Positions 8,211 through 15,974 of a stretch of 17,413 nucleotides of DNA are shown piece after piece. Positions within the stretch are counted from its first letter, which is position 1. Each line of letters opens with the position of its first letter. Origin of the DNA: an uncultured Altererythrobacter sp. (lineage in GTDB: Bacteria > Pseudomonadota > Alphaproteobacteria > Sphingomonadales > Sphingomonadaceae); the NCBI GenBank assembly GCA_937950385.1, contig CALFEA010000003.1, positions 1-17,413 of the forward strand, in the 5' to 3' direction. The notes beneath the pieces were generated by a model. That model was not told the origin of the DNA. It did no database searches and worked only from the letters and a program-made list of their open reading frames with translations. Position numbers and translations under genes: made by a program.

Positions 8211-8270
8211 GCTTGTGATTCTTGCACCTGCAATTTTCAGCTTGTTTCTCCCATTTCAATTGAGAGCAAC

Positions 8271-8285
8271 AAACATCATATGTTT
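8271..8285. promoter_or_regulatory. Operator palindrome, site 2 (EF-hand gene)
   Basis: AAACAT-CAT-ATGTTT is a perfect 6-3-6 inverted repeat identical to the core of site 1, about 30 bases upstream of the possible CTG start of the EF-hand gene. A perfect minus-strand -35 box, TTGACA (8296-8291), lies just upstream, so the operator falls in the spacer; the -10 (TTTGTT, 8273-8268) is weak. Confidence 0.75.
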
Positions 8286-8345
8286 AAGAGTGTCAAGATT
8301 GAGCTGGATATGCGGCCATGTCACTGGCGATGAACCTGCGCGATT

Positions 8346-9503
8346 CTACCAATTGGTGTAGGAGCCATCTGGTTTGATCATCCGGGGCGGTTCCCAATAT
8401 TCAAAACTGCATGCGGCGACCGCTTCTTCATTGACCAACACGCCGTGGCCAGGGCGCTCGTTGATCGGATAAGAACATCCCTCAACCACGGGCGCATTTT
8501 CGAAATAGCGGGACAAATCCTCTTTATCACGCAATTCATAGGGGGCGATTTCATGCGAGAAGAAGTTCGGGATTGCCGCATTCATTTCTAATGTGGCAGC
8601 GGTGCAAACAGGGCCGAGCGGGTCATGCGGCATGACGTCAATATAGTGTGCTTCTGCCATAGCCGCGACCTTCATCGCCTCTGTCAATCCACCAACATTG
8701 CACACGTCAATGCGCGCAAAATTGGTCAGTCCGCGCTCAATCAACGGTCCAAATTGCCATTTGTCTGAGCATTCCTCTCCGATTGCGAAAGGAACGTCGG
8801 TCATTTTTCGCAAGGTTTCATACGCCTCTACTGATTGGAAGCGGATCGGCTCTTCTAGGAAATCCAATGTTGCCGGCGGCATTTTCTGACAGAAGCTTGC
8901 AGCCTCTGCCACGCTGAGGCGGTGGTGATAATCAATGCCAAGCACGATTTCCTCGCCAATTTCTTGACGCAATTCGGTTAAAGCAGAGGCCGTGTTCGCA
9001 AGCGCTTTGCGTAGGTCTAGCATGGTGGGTCCATCAGGCCCGCCAAGATCGCCAGCAGCAAGGCGAATGGTGCTCCAGCCATTGGCGATGAAGCTTTTGA
9101 CTTCCTCCACCATGCCATCGTCATGCGGTTTGATCGAGGTGACAAAGCAATCGACACGGTCGCGCTGCCTCCCGCCAAGCAGGCGGTGGATCGGCACACC
9201 CATCGCTTTGCCTGCAATATCCCAGAGCGCGATATCGATGGCCGAAAGCGCAGCTGTCAGAACCCTGCCGCCTTCGAAATACTGCCCCCGGTAAATCTCT
9301 TGTCCGATTGCGCCAATGCGCCTTGCATCCTTACCAATCAGGAATTCACGCAAATGCTCAATCGCGCCCGCGACTGCTTTTTCGCGGCTCGAAAGTCCAG
9401 ATTCGCCCCAACCAAAAAGCCCCTCATCCGTCTCGACTTTAACGAGACAAAGATTGCGATGACCCACCCAAACGGGATAGCATTTTACGTCGATAATTTT
9501 CAT
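8346..9503 (-). CDS. dgoD: Enolase-superfamily sugar acid dehydratase, D-galactonate dehydratase-like
   Basis: The product is 385 residues, the same size as E. coli DgoD (about 382), starting MKIIDVK at 9503 with GGAG 10 bases upstream. Motifs match the galactonate/mannonate dehydratase side of the superfamily: Asp191-Tyr-His193 (DgoD has D-F-H), Glu217 (FLEEP), Glu243 (IGEE) and His293 in MPHDPLGP (APHCPLGP in DgoD). The expected reaction is D-galactonate to 2-keto-3-deoxy-D-galactonate plus water. It is the third gene of the dgoK-dgoA-dgoD unit, 24 bases after the aldolase stop. Differences from DgoD are Arg147 (TIRLAA) where DgoD has Lys (TFKLNG), and ARIDVCNVGG in place of LQPDLSHAGG. The exact acid substrate, galactonate or a related or anhydro acid, is therefore not certain, and the symbol is by analogy. 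Confidence 0.78.
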   Translation of the reverse strand: MKIIDVKCYPVWVGHRNLCLVKVETDEGLFGWGESGLSSREKAVAGAIEHLREFLIGKDARRIGAIGQEIYRGQYFEGGRVLTAALSAIDIALWDIAGKAMGVPIHRLLGGRQRDRVDCFVTSIKPHDDGMVEEVKSFIANGWSTIRLAAGDLGGPDGPTMLDLRKALANTASALTELRQEIGEEIVLGIDYHHRLSVAEAASFCQKMPPATLDFLEEPIRFQSVEAYETLRKMTDVPFAIGEECSDKWQFGPLIERGLTNFARIDVCNVGGLTEAMKVAAMAEAHYIDVMPHDPLGPVCTAATLEMNAAIPNFFSHEIAPYELRDKEDLSRYFENAPVVEGCSYPINERPGHGVLVNEEAVAACSFEYWEPPRMIKPDGSYTNW

Positions 9504-9527
9504 CGCGTGGCCACTCCGAACACGTAT

Positions 9528-10148
9528 TTAAGCTGCAATCGCTGCAAGCAAGGATTTTGCCTTTGCGCGTATATCATCCGGTGTATCGCCGGGCTTGTAA
9601 AGATCGCCGCCAATGCCGTACCCTTGTGCGCCTGCAGTTTTCCAATCTGCAATATTCGACGCGTTTATGCCTCCTGTAACGACGAATTGGACATCCTTGG
9701 GCAAAACAGATGCCAAGGCTTTTAGATGGCCGGTGCCATAAGTGCTCGCAGGAAAGAGTTTCAAAATGCGTGCGCCAGCATCCACCGCAACAAGAGCCTC
9801 GGTGGCTGTGGCAACGCCCGGAACAGCGATCATTCCAGCCGCAACGGCAGCTTTGATTACGTCTGCATTGGTATTGGGTGTGACGATAATGCGCCCGCCT
9901 GCGTCTTGCACCATGTGAACAGCATCGACTGTGAGCACAGTGCCAGCGCCAGTGATGCAGTCAGAGGGAACGGCCTCTGTCATTGCGCGGATGGATGTGT
10001 AAGGATCGGGCGAATTGAGAGGGACTTCGATGCAGCGAAAGCTGTCATCATACAGCGCAAGAGCCGCATCTACGGCCTCATGCGGCTGAATTCCTCTTAA
10101 TATAGCAACCAAGGGGTTGGTTGCCATGGCCTGTTCCATTGTTGTCAT
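9528..10148 (-). CDS. dgoA: 2-dehydro-3-deoxy-6-phosphogalactonate aldolase
   Basis: The product is 206 residues, a normal length for class I KDPG/KDPGal aldolases. It cleaves 2-keto-3-deoxy-6-phosphogalactonate to pyruvate and glyceraldehyde 3-phosphate in the cytoplasm. The LVAILRG start strand, Glu41 (CIEVPLNSP), GAGTVL, IIVTPNTN and the Schiff-base Lys130 in ILKLFPAS are all present. The Glu-to-Lys spacing of 89 equals that of E. coli DgoA (Glu37, Lys126). The C-terminal GIGGDLYKPGDTPDD segment is of the DgoA type rather than Eda. The gene starts 23 bases after the dgoK stop. AGAGGA lies about 10 bases before the ATG, and a second in-frame ATG at codon 4 is possible. Confidence 0.92.
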   Translation of the reverse strand: MTTMEQAMATNPLVAILRGIQPHEAVDAALALYDDSFRCIEVPLNSPDPYTSIRAMTEAVPSDCITGAGTVLTVDAVHMVQDAGGRIIVTPNTNADVIKAAVAAGMIAVPGVATATEALVAVDAGARILKLFPASTYGTGHLKALASVLPKDVQFVVTGGINASNIADWKTAGAQGYGIGGDLYKPGDTPDDIRAKAKSLLAAIAA

Positions 10149-10171
10149 AGCTTTATATCCTCTTGCCGCGT

Positions 10172-11089
10172 TTATAATGCGAGAAAGCCGGCATGAATGG
10201 CATCCATTCCATCCAGCGTGCGAGATGTTTGACCAAGTCGGTCAATTGCAACAGCGTATTTCTTGCAAAGTGATGGGTCCCCCACCAGTTCAACTCCTGC
10301 CGCAGGCGCGCCATAGAGCGTAAACGCATTTTGTACGCATGACCCAATGATAAGTCCTGATAAATAGCTTGGCGCATCCCCGGCGTTGTCAGGATCAGTT
10401 AGCCCGCGCGTCCGCGTAGAGAATAACGAATGCAGCAGGGCATTGGGCTGGCTCATGATAAGATCGACCCCTGCGTTAAAACTGTCCTGATCGAATGGTT
10501 TGGCAAAGATCACATCGTCCTTGCTAACCAAAATGGAATGCTCTTTCAGCAGAGCGAAGAGTTCCCCAGTCAGCGATGTGTCAAAGGTTTCCAGCCGGCC
10601 ATCTGTCATCCGGCACCATTTGGTATGCGTGCCAGGCAGGCAGAATAAGCGGTCTTCTTGAGAGGTGTCTTGATGCGAGGCCAGCCATCCCAGCATTTGC
10701 AATTCTTCGCCGCGCATCAAATCGGGTTGGCCCATCGGATTGGTGCAGCGCAAACCGGGCAGGATGGCCATTTTATGCCCGCATTGTTCAAACCGTTCGG
10801 CATAATCCGCCAGATCACCAAGCCGTGTGGGGCAGGTGACATAAGGTGTCTCACGCCAACCAATATTGGAGCCGACCATACCCGCCATTACAATATCCAA
10901 CTTGCCTAGCCTATCGGTCCAAGGCTGGATCGCGTTGAGCAGAACATCGGCAATCGGACGTGAGAGCCTAGCAATGCCTTCGCCGGTGACCACATGATCA
11001 CGATCAAGGCCCAAGCTGCCATCTTCGATCAGCATCGCCCGCATACGGCTTGTGCCCCAATCGACACCGACATACGGCTTAGTAAGCAA
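10172..11089 (-). CDS. dgoK: 2-dehydro-3-deoxygalactonokinase
   Basis: The product is 305 residues (E. coli DgoK has about 292). It phosphorylates KDGal at C6 with ATP. The N-terminal phosphate loop VGVDWGTSRMRA and the family blocks VMAGMVGSNIGW, LPGLRC, MRGEELQMLG, PGTHTKWC, TGELFALL and YLSGLIIG are all recognisable. The start is TTG at 11089, with GGAGG 8 bases upstream. An in-frame TGA lies two codons before it, so no earlier start exists, and the next ATG would remove the phosphate loop. An out-of-frame ATG between the ribosome site and the TTG opens only a five-codon frame. It is the first gene of its operon, divergent from the MFS gene and sharing an operator-bearing intergenic region. 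Confidence 0.92.
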   Translation of the reverse strand: MLTKPYVGVDWGTSRMRAMLIEDGSLGLDRDHVVTGEGIARLSRPIADVLLNAIQPWTDRLGKLDIVMAGMVGSNIGWRETPYVTCPTRLGDLADYAERFEQCGHKMAILPGLRCTNPMGQPDLMRGEELQMLGWLASHQDTSQEDRLFCLPGTHTKWCRMTDGRLETFDTSLTGELFALLKEHSILVSKDDVIFAKPFDQDSFNAGVDLIMSQPNALLHSLFSTRTRGLTDPDNAGDAPSYLSGLIIGSCVQNAFTLYGAPAAGVELVGDPSLCKKYAVAIDRLGQTSRTLDGMDAIHAGFLAL

Positions 11090-11153
11090 TTTTCATCCCT
11101 CCAAAGGCTGCGTCAGTCCATCGCTGGAGCTATGTCGCCCATTCCCCCTAATG

Positions 11154-11168
11154 ATTCATCATATGTTT
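11154..11168. promoter_or_regulatory. Operator-like site 3 in the dgoK/MFS divergent promoter region
   Basis: ATTCAT-CAT-ATGTTT matches sites 1 and 2 at 13 of 15 bases; the right half-site and spacer are identical and the left half has two changes. It sits in the intergenic region between divergent dgoK and the MFS gene and could control both. A plus-strand -10-like TAAAAT lies at 11176-11181; the -35 there is weak. Confidence 0.65.
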
Positions 11169-11259
11169 GCATAGTTAAAATGATTATGCCATTGTTGATC
11201 TTTAAGGAACCGCGCTACGAGACTAAAATATTCGTAGGCGTTTGGAAGGGGAAACGCGA

Positions 11260-12822
11260 ATGTTCGCCACAGCTACTCAGCGCAATGTCACGCGCTACGC
11301 CTTTATCGCAGCCTTTGGCGGTTTCGTTTTTGGAGTGGATGCAGCCAATATTTCCGGCGCTATTCGCTATATCAGTGCGCTGTTTGGATTGACCGCTACA
11401 GAAGCAGGTCTGGCGGCGAGCATTCCGTTGATAGGAGTGATTTTTGCGCTCTTTTTCACAGGCCTTTTGTGCGACAAATTTGGGCGCAAAAGGGTGCTGT
11501 TGGCGATTGGCTTTACGTATCTAATCTCCGCGCTATTGTCCGCATTTGCGCCAAGCTTTGGAGTGCTTGTGGTCGGTCGCTTTATTGGCGGCGTCGCCTT
11601 TGCCTCGCTCACTGTATCAGCAATGTATATTGGCGAGGTTGCACCAGCAAACCAGCGCGGGCGGTTTGTTTCTGTCTCGCAATTGTTGATCACTCTCGGC
11701 ACTCTGCTGGCTTTTGTGGTGAACTATTTTCTTGTTGGCTGGATCAGCGATAGCGGCGTGCTGACAGAGCAGAACATATGGCGCTATATGCTTGGCTTCG
11801 AGCTGATCTTTAACGCGATCTGGATCGCTGCGCTTTACACTATTCCTGAAAGCCCGCGGTGGTTAATTTCCAAGGGCCGCAAGGAAGAGGCCAAAGCGAT
11901 CTTTGCTAAAACGCTCTCGCCGGAACAGGTTACTGCAACACTGGCTGATGTGGAGAATTCTGTAGAGGATGAAGAGCGCACTAACGTCGTTGAACAAATG
12001 GGCAAATTGTTCTCCAAACCCATGTGGTTTGTGCTGACGGTGGCCTGTGTTTACGCCGTTGCGCAAGGCGCGACCGGCATGAATGCCGTGCTTTTCTTCG
12101 CGCCCACCGTGTTCGAGCAGATCGGGATGAGCACGCAAGACACCTTCTTCCAAACCATGATCCTTGGCCTAGTCGCTGTGCTGGCCACTTTGGTTGCAAT
12201 CACCTTGGTTGAAAAATGGGGCCGCCGCACTCTGACATTGCTGGGCCTTGCGCTAGTGATCGCTGCGCATTCATCGACATGGTACGGGTTTAACTCGGCG
12301 ACTTATGAGATGAGCGATAGCGCCATTGCGAGCATGGTGGAGGCCGATCCGGAGTTTGATGCCTCGCGCCTCAGCACGCTCATCGGCAAAAGCTATGAAA
12401 GCGATGTTGCGTTGAAAGCAGACCTTGCTGGTGTCTACACATTGGAAGAATTGCCACTAATCAGCGGGACCATCATCGACAATACAATCACCATTGAGCC
12501 GTTCTTTGTGTTGTTTGGACTGTTCGCATTTTATGCCGCGTTCAACATGTCCATCGGGCCGATAATGTGGGTGATTTTCTCAGAAATTTTCCCAACTTCG
12601 GTGCGCAGTGTGGCGCTGCCCTTTGTCGCTCTGGTGCAAACCATATCGAGTTGGGCAGTGACGCAGGCGTTTCCATGGCAATTGGAGAATTTGGGTTCGG
12701 CCACCACGTTCCTAATTTTTGCGGTGATTGGCGTGATTGGGCTGGTCGCAATGTTCTTCTTATTGCCGGAGACGAAGGGCAAATCGATTGAAGAACTTGA
12801 GCGCGAGCTGATCAAAGCCTAG
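11260..12822 (+). CDS. MFS sugar porter (sugar:proton symporter type) with long periplasmic loop
   Basis: The product is 520 residues from the ATG at 11260, preceded by AAGGGG 8 bases upstream; an in-frame TTG at 11242 lies before that site and is less likely. It has twelve hydrophobic segments and the sugar-porter signatures: DKFGRKR (72-78), GRFIGGV (107-113), PESPRWL (196-202), GATGMNAVLFFAP (270-282), GRRTL (321-325), GPIMWVIFSEIFP (433-445) and PETKG (503-507). It should sit in the inner membrane and import a hexose or anhydrohexose released in the periplasm. Unusual is an acidic loop of roughly 65 residues (about 345-412) between segments 9 and 10, predicted to be periplasmic; typical bacterial sugar porters have a much shorter loop here. 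It is followed 23 bases later by the SDR gene. Confidence 0.9.
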   Translation: MFATATQRNVTRYAFIAAFGGFVFGVDAANISGAIRYISALFGLTATEAGLAASIPLIGVIFALFFTGLLCDKFGRKRVLLAIGFTYLISALLSAFAPSFGVLVVGRFIGGVAFASLTVSAMYIGEVAPANQRGRFVSVSQLLITLGTLLAFVVNYFLVGWISDSGVLTEQNIWRYMLGFELIFNAIWIAALYTIPESPRWLISKGRKEEAKAIFAKTLSPEQVTATLADVENSVEDEERTNVVEQMGKLFSKPMWFVLTVACVYAVAQGATGMNAVLFFAPTVFEQIGMSTQDTFFQTMILGLVAVLATLVAITLVEKWGRRTLTLLGLALVIAAHSSTWYGFNSATYEMSDSAIASMVEADPEFDASRLSTLIGKSYESDVALKADLAGVYTLEELPLISGTIIDNTITIEPFFVLFGLFAFYAAFNMSIGPIMWVIFSEIFPTSVRSVALPFVALVQTISSWAVTQAFPWQLENLGSATTFLIFAVIGVIGLVAMFFLLPETKGKSIEELERELIKA

Positions 12823-12845
12823 CCATAGCTTTCGGCAGGGGAATA

Positions 12846-13628
12846 ATGATGGCTGGCAGATTAGAAAATAAAGTCGCAATCGTAACAGGTGGGGCCGACG
12901 GAATTGGCCGGGCCATCAGCATCCTTTACGCGCAAGAAGGCGCTAAAGTGTGTATTGCCGACATCAATGATGAGCTTGCCGGCCAAGTTGTAGCAGAGAT
13001 CGCGTCTTTTGGCGGGAAGGCAATGTTTGCGCATACAGATATCAGTGACCCCGCCAGCATCGCGGCAATGGTCAATCAAACGGTAGAAACCCTTGGTGAG
13101 CCGCAGGTGCTAGTGAACAACGCAGGCTTTATTACATTTACCGATGATCCAGCAACGCTCGACCGCGCGACTTGGAAGAAGATTTTCAGCGTCAATCTAG
13201 AAGGCATGTGGGAATGCAGCCGTGCGGTATTGCCCTTTATGCGCAAGGCTGGCGAAGGCGTGATCGTCAATCTGGGCTCTGTCCATTCGTTCCAGATTGT
13301 TGGCGGGCACTTTCCCTATGCGATTACGAAGCACGGCGTGATCGGCCTTACCCGCAGCTTGGCCGTTGAATATGGTCCTGAAAACATCCGTGTGAACGCT
13401 CTTTGCCCAGGCATGGTGGAAACGCCAACGGCCATGGCCACTTGGGCAGCGATGGATGACCCTGAAGGCGTGCGCAAAGCGGTGGGTGATTTACACCCGC
13501 TCCGGCGCAATGCTTCTTGCGAAGAAATGGCTTATCCAGCCCTTTTCCTTGCCACGCATGAGTCGAGTTTCATGACGGGCCAATCGCTGATTGTAGATGG
13601 CGGAAGGTCCGCATTTTACTCTGACTAG
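12846..13628 (+). CDS. Short-chain dehydrogenase/reductase, probable NAD-dependent sugar dehydrogenase
   Basis: The product is 260 residues, a classical SDR. Cofactor loop TGGADGIG (14-21), Asp39 at the end of the second strand (favouring NAD over NADP), NNAG (91-94), and the catalytic set Ser145, Tyr158 and Lys162 (YAITK) are present. Two consecutive ATGs occur (12846, 12849); AGGGG is 4 and 7 bases upstream, so the second may be used. In an operon with the porter and opposite dgoKAD, oxidation of D-galactose to galactonolactone is the natural role, feeding the SMP-30 lactonase and the dehydratase. Several hexose dehydrogenases are SDRs, but the substrate cannot be read from the motifs, and oxidation of another sugar is possible. 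The stop codon lies in a hairpin shared with the convergent sulfatase. Confidence 0.85.
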   Translation: MMAGRLENKVAIVTGGADGIGRAISILYAQEGAKVCIADINDELAGQVVAEIASFGGKAMFAHTDISDPASIAAMVNQTVETLGEPQVLVNNAGFITFTDDPATLDRATWKKIFSVNLEGMWECSRAVLPFMRKAGEGVIVNLGSVHSFQIVGGHFPYAITKHGVIGLTRSLAVEYGPENIRVNALCPGMVETPTAMATWAAMDDPEGVRKAVGDLHPLRRNASCEEMAYPALFLATHESSFMTGQSLIVDGGRSAFYSD

Positions 13629-13649
13629 AGCGCTTTCATCTGCGCTCTA
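13626..13649. terminator. Hairpin spanning both convergent stop codons
   Basis: TAGAGCGC (13626-13633) pairs perfectly with GCGCTCTA (13642-13649), an 8-bp stem with an 8-base loop. The outer three bases are the TAG stop of the SDR on the plus strand and, symmetrically, the TAG stop of the sulfatase on the minus strand. It sits exactly where two transcription units meet and could act as a bidirectional terminator or 3'-end stabiliser. There is no clear T-run on either side, so intrinsic termination is not certain. Confidence 0.5.
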
Positions 13650-15104
13650 TTGGGCCTGATCTGGTGTCCAATTCCATTCCACCGCGTCCTTGTTAGGAAC
13701 GCGGTATTTATCCATCCGGTCAGTATCATACTCTTCAAACCGCTGAGCAAGTGTCCATAGCGGGCGTTCTTGAGACAGCTCCCATCCATGGATTTGTTTA
13801 AACATTGAGCGGACACGGTCTGGATATTTGTCCGCCAGATTGTTCTGTTCGCCAATGTCGTTTGCGACATTGTACAATTCAGCCGGACGGTCAGCGAAGC
13901 GGATTAGCTTCCAATCACCTTCCCGCATCGAAGCACGAACGTCTTTCCGCCAAAACAGCGCATCATGCGGATCGCCAGACTTCTCGCCGGAAATAAACGG
14001 CCAAAGGACCTTGCCGTCTACGTTCTTTAGACTCGATGCATCGCCGCCAGCAGCAGCAAAAAATGATGGGAGCAAGTCCATCGTGCTGACCGGACGATCA
14101 AATGTCGCACCCTTGGAAAGCTTTGCCGGCCAACTAATAACAAACGGTACTCTTAACCCGCCCTCTAAGTGGTTTGATTTGGTACCCGCAAGCGGCCAAT
14201 TAACTGAGCCGTTCTTGTCAGTCGGGCCGCCATTGTCGTTAGTGAAAACAACGATTGTATTGTCTTCTAGGCCGTGTGTCTTGAGCGTATCCAAAACATT
14301 CCCGGTTGCGCGATCCATCGCCAGCGTCATTGCAGCGTATATCTTACGCTTGCCCTTCAAATTGGGGAATTGCGCCAGATCCTCCTCGGTCGCCTCCATC
14401 GGTGTGTGCGGCGCGTTGAACGACAGAAAGATAAAGAACGGCTCATCTTTGTGACGGGTGATGAAATCAGCCGCCTCGTCGCCTAAAGCGTCAGTCACAT
14501 ATTTGTCTGGTTCTTCAAATTGGCCAAAGCCGCGTTCCATACGGTTGTCATGGTGCTGGGGCCGATTGTTCGGACCCAATGGGAAGAAGCTGCGTGCGCC
14601 GCCACGAAAGCCATAAAATTCGTCAAAGCCGCGAAATGTAGGATGGAAACGGTCCGCATTGCCCAAGTGCCATTTGCCATAAACAGCCGTTTTATAGCCG
14701 CGCTCTTTCAGCCGATCAGCAATGGTACGCTGATCCAACGGCAAGCCCATATCATCGCCCAAAAATTTGGAATTGGGGCTCATATACCCAGGAACATTGA
14801 TCTCTTGGTAGCCGAACTTTTGTTGATAGCGCCCGGTCATCAAACCAGCCCGAGAAGGGCCACAAGTTGGATCGGTAACGTAACCTTGAGTGAAGCGCAC
14901 TCCGCGTTTGGCCAAAGCATCCAAATGGGGGGTCTTCATTTCTTTGCTGCCCTGGAAGCCGAAATCATTATAACCTGCATCATCAGAGAAGATCAGAATG
15001 ATATTCGGCTGATCGCCGCGCTTTTGTGGATGGGCATGCACACCAACGGCCAACGCTGGGGTAACAGCCAGCATCAGAAGTAAGGCAAAAGCTCTTCTCA
15101 ACAT
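13647..15104 (-). CDS. Secreted S1-family (formylglycine) sulfatase
   Basis: The product is 485 residues with a signal peptide over about 1-24 (Arg3-Arg4, hydrophobic core). It has the full arylsulfatase layout: metal-binding SDDAG (Asp41, Asp42); the CGPSR signature with Cys81, the residue converted to formylglycine; [13 protein letters not shown] (Lys144, His146); APH (His233); TNDNGG (Asp290, Asn291) and GTKSNH (Lys309). It hydrolyses a sulfate ester, here presumably on galactan oligosaccharides in the periplasm. The position of sulfate attacked cannot be read. The Cys form needs a formylglycine-generating enzyme or an anaerobic sulfatase-maturing enzyme, neither of which is in the window. 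AGGGA lies 7 bases before the ATG. It is downstream of the GntR gene by 55 bases and may be cotranscribed with it. Confidence 0.93.
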   Translation of the reverse strand: MLRRAFALLLMLAVTPALAVGVHAHPQKRGDQPNIILIFSDDAGYNDFGFQGSKEMKTPHLDALAKRGVRFTQGYVTDPTCGPSRAGLMTGRYQQKFGYQEINVPGYMSPNSKFLGDDMGLPLDQRTIADRLKERGYKTAVYGKWHLGNADRFHPTFRGFDEFYGFRGGARSFFPLGPNNRPQHHDNRMERGFGQFEEPDKYVTDALGDEAADFITRHKDEPFFIFLSFNAPHTPMEATEEDLAQFPNLKGKRKIYAAMTLAMDRATGNVLDTLKTHGLEDNTIVVFTNDNGGPTDKNGSVNWPLAGTKSNHLEGGLRVPFVISWPAKLSKGATFDRPVSTMDLLPSFFAAAGGDASSLKNVDGKVLWPFISGEKSGDPHDALFWRKDVRASMREGDWKLIRFADRPAELYNVANDIGEQNNLADKYPDRVRSMFKQIHGWELSQERPLWTLAQRFEEYDTDRMDKYRVPNKDAVEWNWTPDQAQ

Positions 15105-15159
15105 CTTAAAATCCCTAATTTTGGACGCAATTCGTTCTTTGAGTTCGGAAATCCCAAAT

Positions 15160-15906
15160 TTAAATTATGGGGTCAGCTCCCAGCTCGAGACGCAGCCTAC
15201 GGACCGAATCTTCAAGCAGTTTGGAGGTTAGTTTTTCTGCCTTTGCGCCATTACGACTTTGCAACGCATTGGCGAGATCGCGATGGAACGGAATAGAAGC
15301 ACCATTCTCCCGCGGATCCTTATTGGTAATCCGAACAGAGATCAGCAGCGCCGAAAATGTCACGCCCTCAATCGCTGCAAGGAACTCATTATGGGCAGCA
15401 TGTAGGATCGCTTTGTGGAACAATGCATCGGCGATGATGAAGCGTTCAGTTGAACCTTGTTCTTCAGCCATTTTATCGCAGGCCACTTGAATGTCCTGCA
15501 ATTCTTCTTCAGTCGCACGCGCTGCTGCCCAGCGTGCGGCTTTGGGCTCAATTGCCAATCGTATCTCGGCCAATTGCGCTAGGAATTCGCGGCGCGGTGG
15601 CGCGGACAAATGCCATGCCATCACGTCATCATCGAGCAGTTTCCAATGATTGCGAGGCCGGACATGCGTGCCAATCCCGCGGCGGACGGAGAGCATTCCT
15701 TTTTCTACCAGAATCTTAACGGCCTCGCGGACTACGACACGGCTAACGGAATATCGTTCTGCCAGTGAATTTTCGTCTTCGATCAATTCGCCCGGTTCAA
15801 ATGATCCGGCAACAATACGCCGGCCCATTTCGCGCGCCATTTGTGCAGGAAGTGTCAGCCGCACATTGGCGGAGTTTTTTAGATCATAATAAACGAGTTC
15901 ACTCAT
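15160..15906 (-). CDS. GntR-family regulator, FadR subfamily (DgoR-like)
   Basis: The product is 248 residues. The winged helix-turn-helix covers about 15-85 ([19 protein letters not shown], then the wing RRGIGTHV); the linker reads [13 protein letters not shown], as in DgoR-type regulators. The C-terminal all-helical FCD effector domain (about 105-240) includes EIRLAIEP, Asp160-x3-His164 and His208, candidate metal ligands; a further His usual in metal-binding FCD domains is not obvious. Such proteins usually repress and are released by a sugar acid such as galactonate or a KDGal-type compound. The AAACAT-N3-ATGTTT repeats at three promoters in the cluster are the best candidate operators; none is seen in front of this gene itself. 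It lies 68 bases downstream of the lactonase. Confidence 0.9.
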   Translation of the reverse strand: MSELVYYDLKNSANVRLTLPAQMAREMGRRIVAGSFEPGELIEDENSLAERYSVSRVVVREAVKILVEKGMLSVRRGIGTHVRPRNHWKLLDDDVMAWHLSAPPRREFLAQLAEIRLAIEPKAARWAAARATEEELQDIQVACDKMAEEQGSTERFIIADALFHKAILHAAHNEFLAAIEGVTFSALLISVRITNKDPRENGASIPFHRDLANALQSRNGAKAEKLTSKLLEDSVRRLRLELGADPII

Positions 15907-15974
15907 CTAACCTCACTACTCTTGAATCGTCTCTTAGCCAAGTGCAGCAAGGATTGGCTGAACGGCGCAGAATG

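Noticed and set aside
15936..15959. Inverted repeat AGCCAA...TTGGCT between the lactonase and regulator genes
   Set aside because: It has only six base pairs around a 12-base loop with no T-run, which is weak as a terminator and could be chance.
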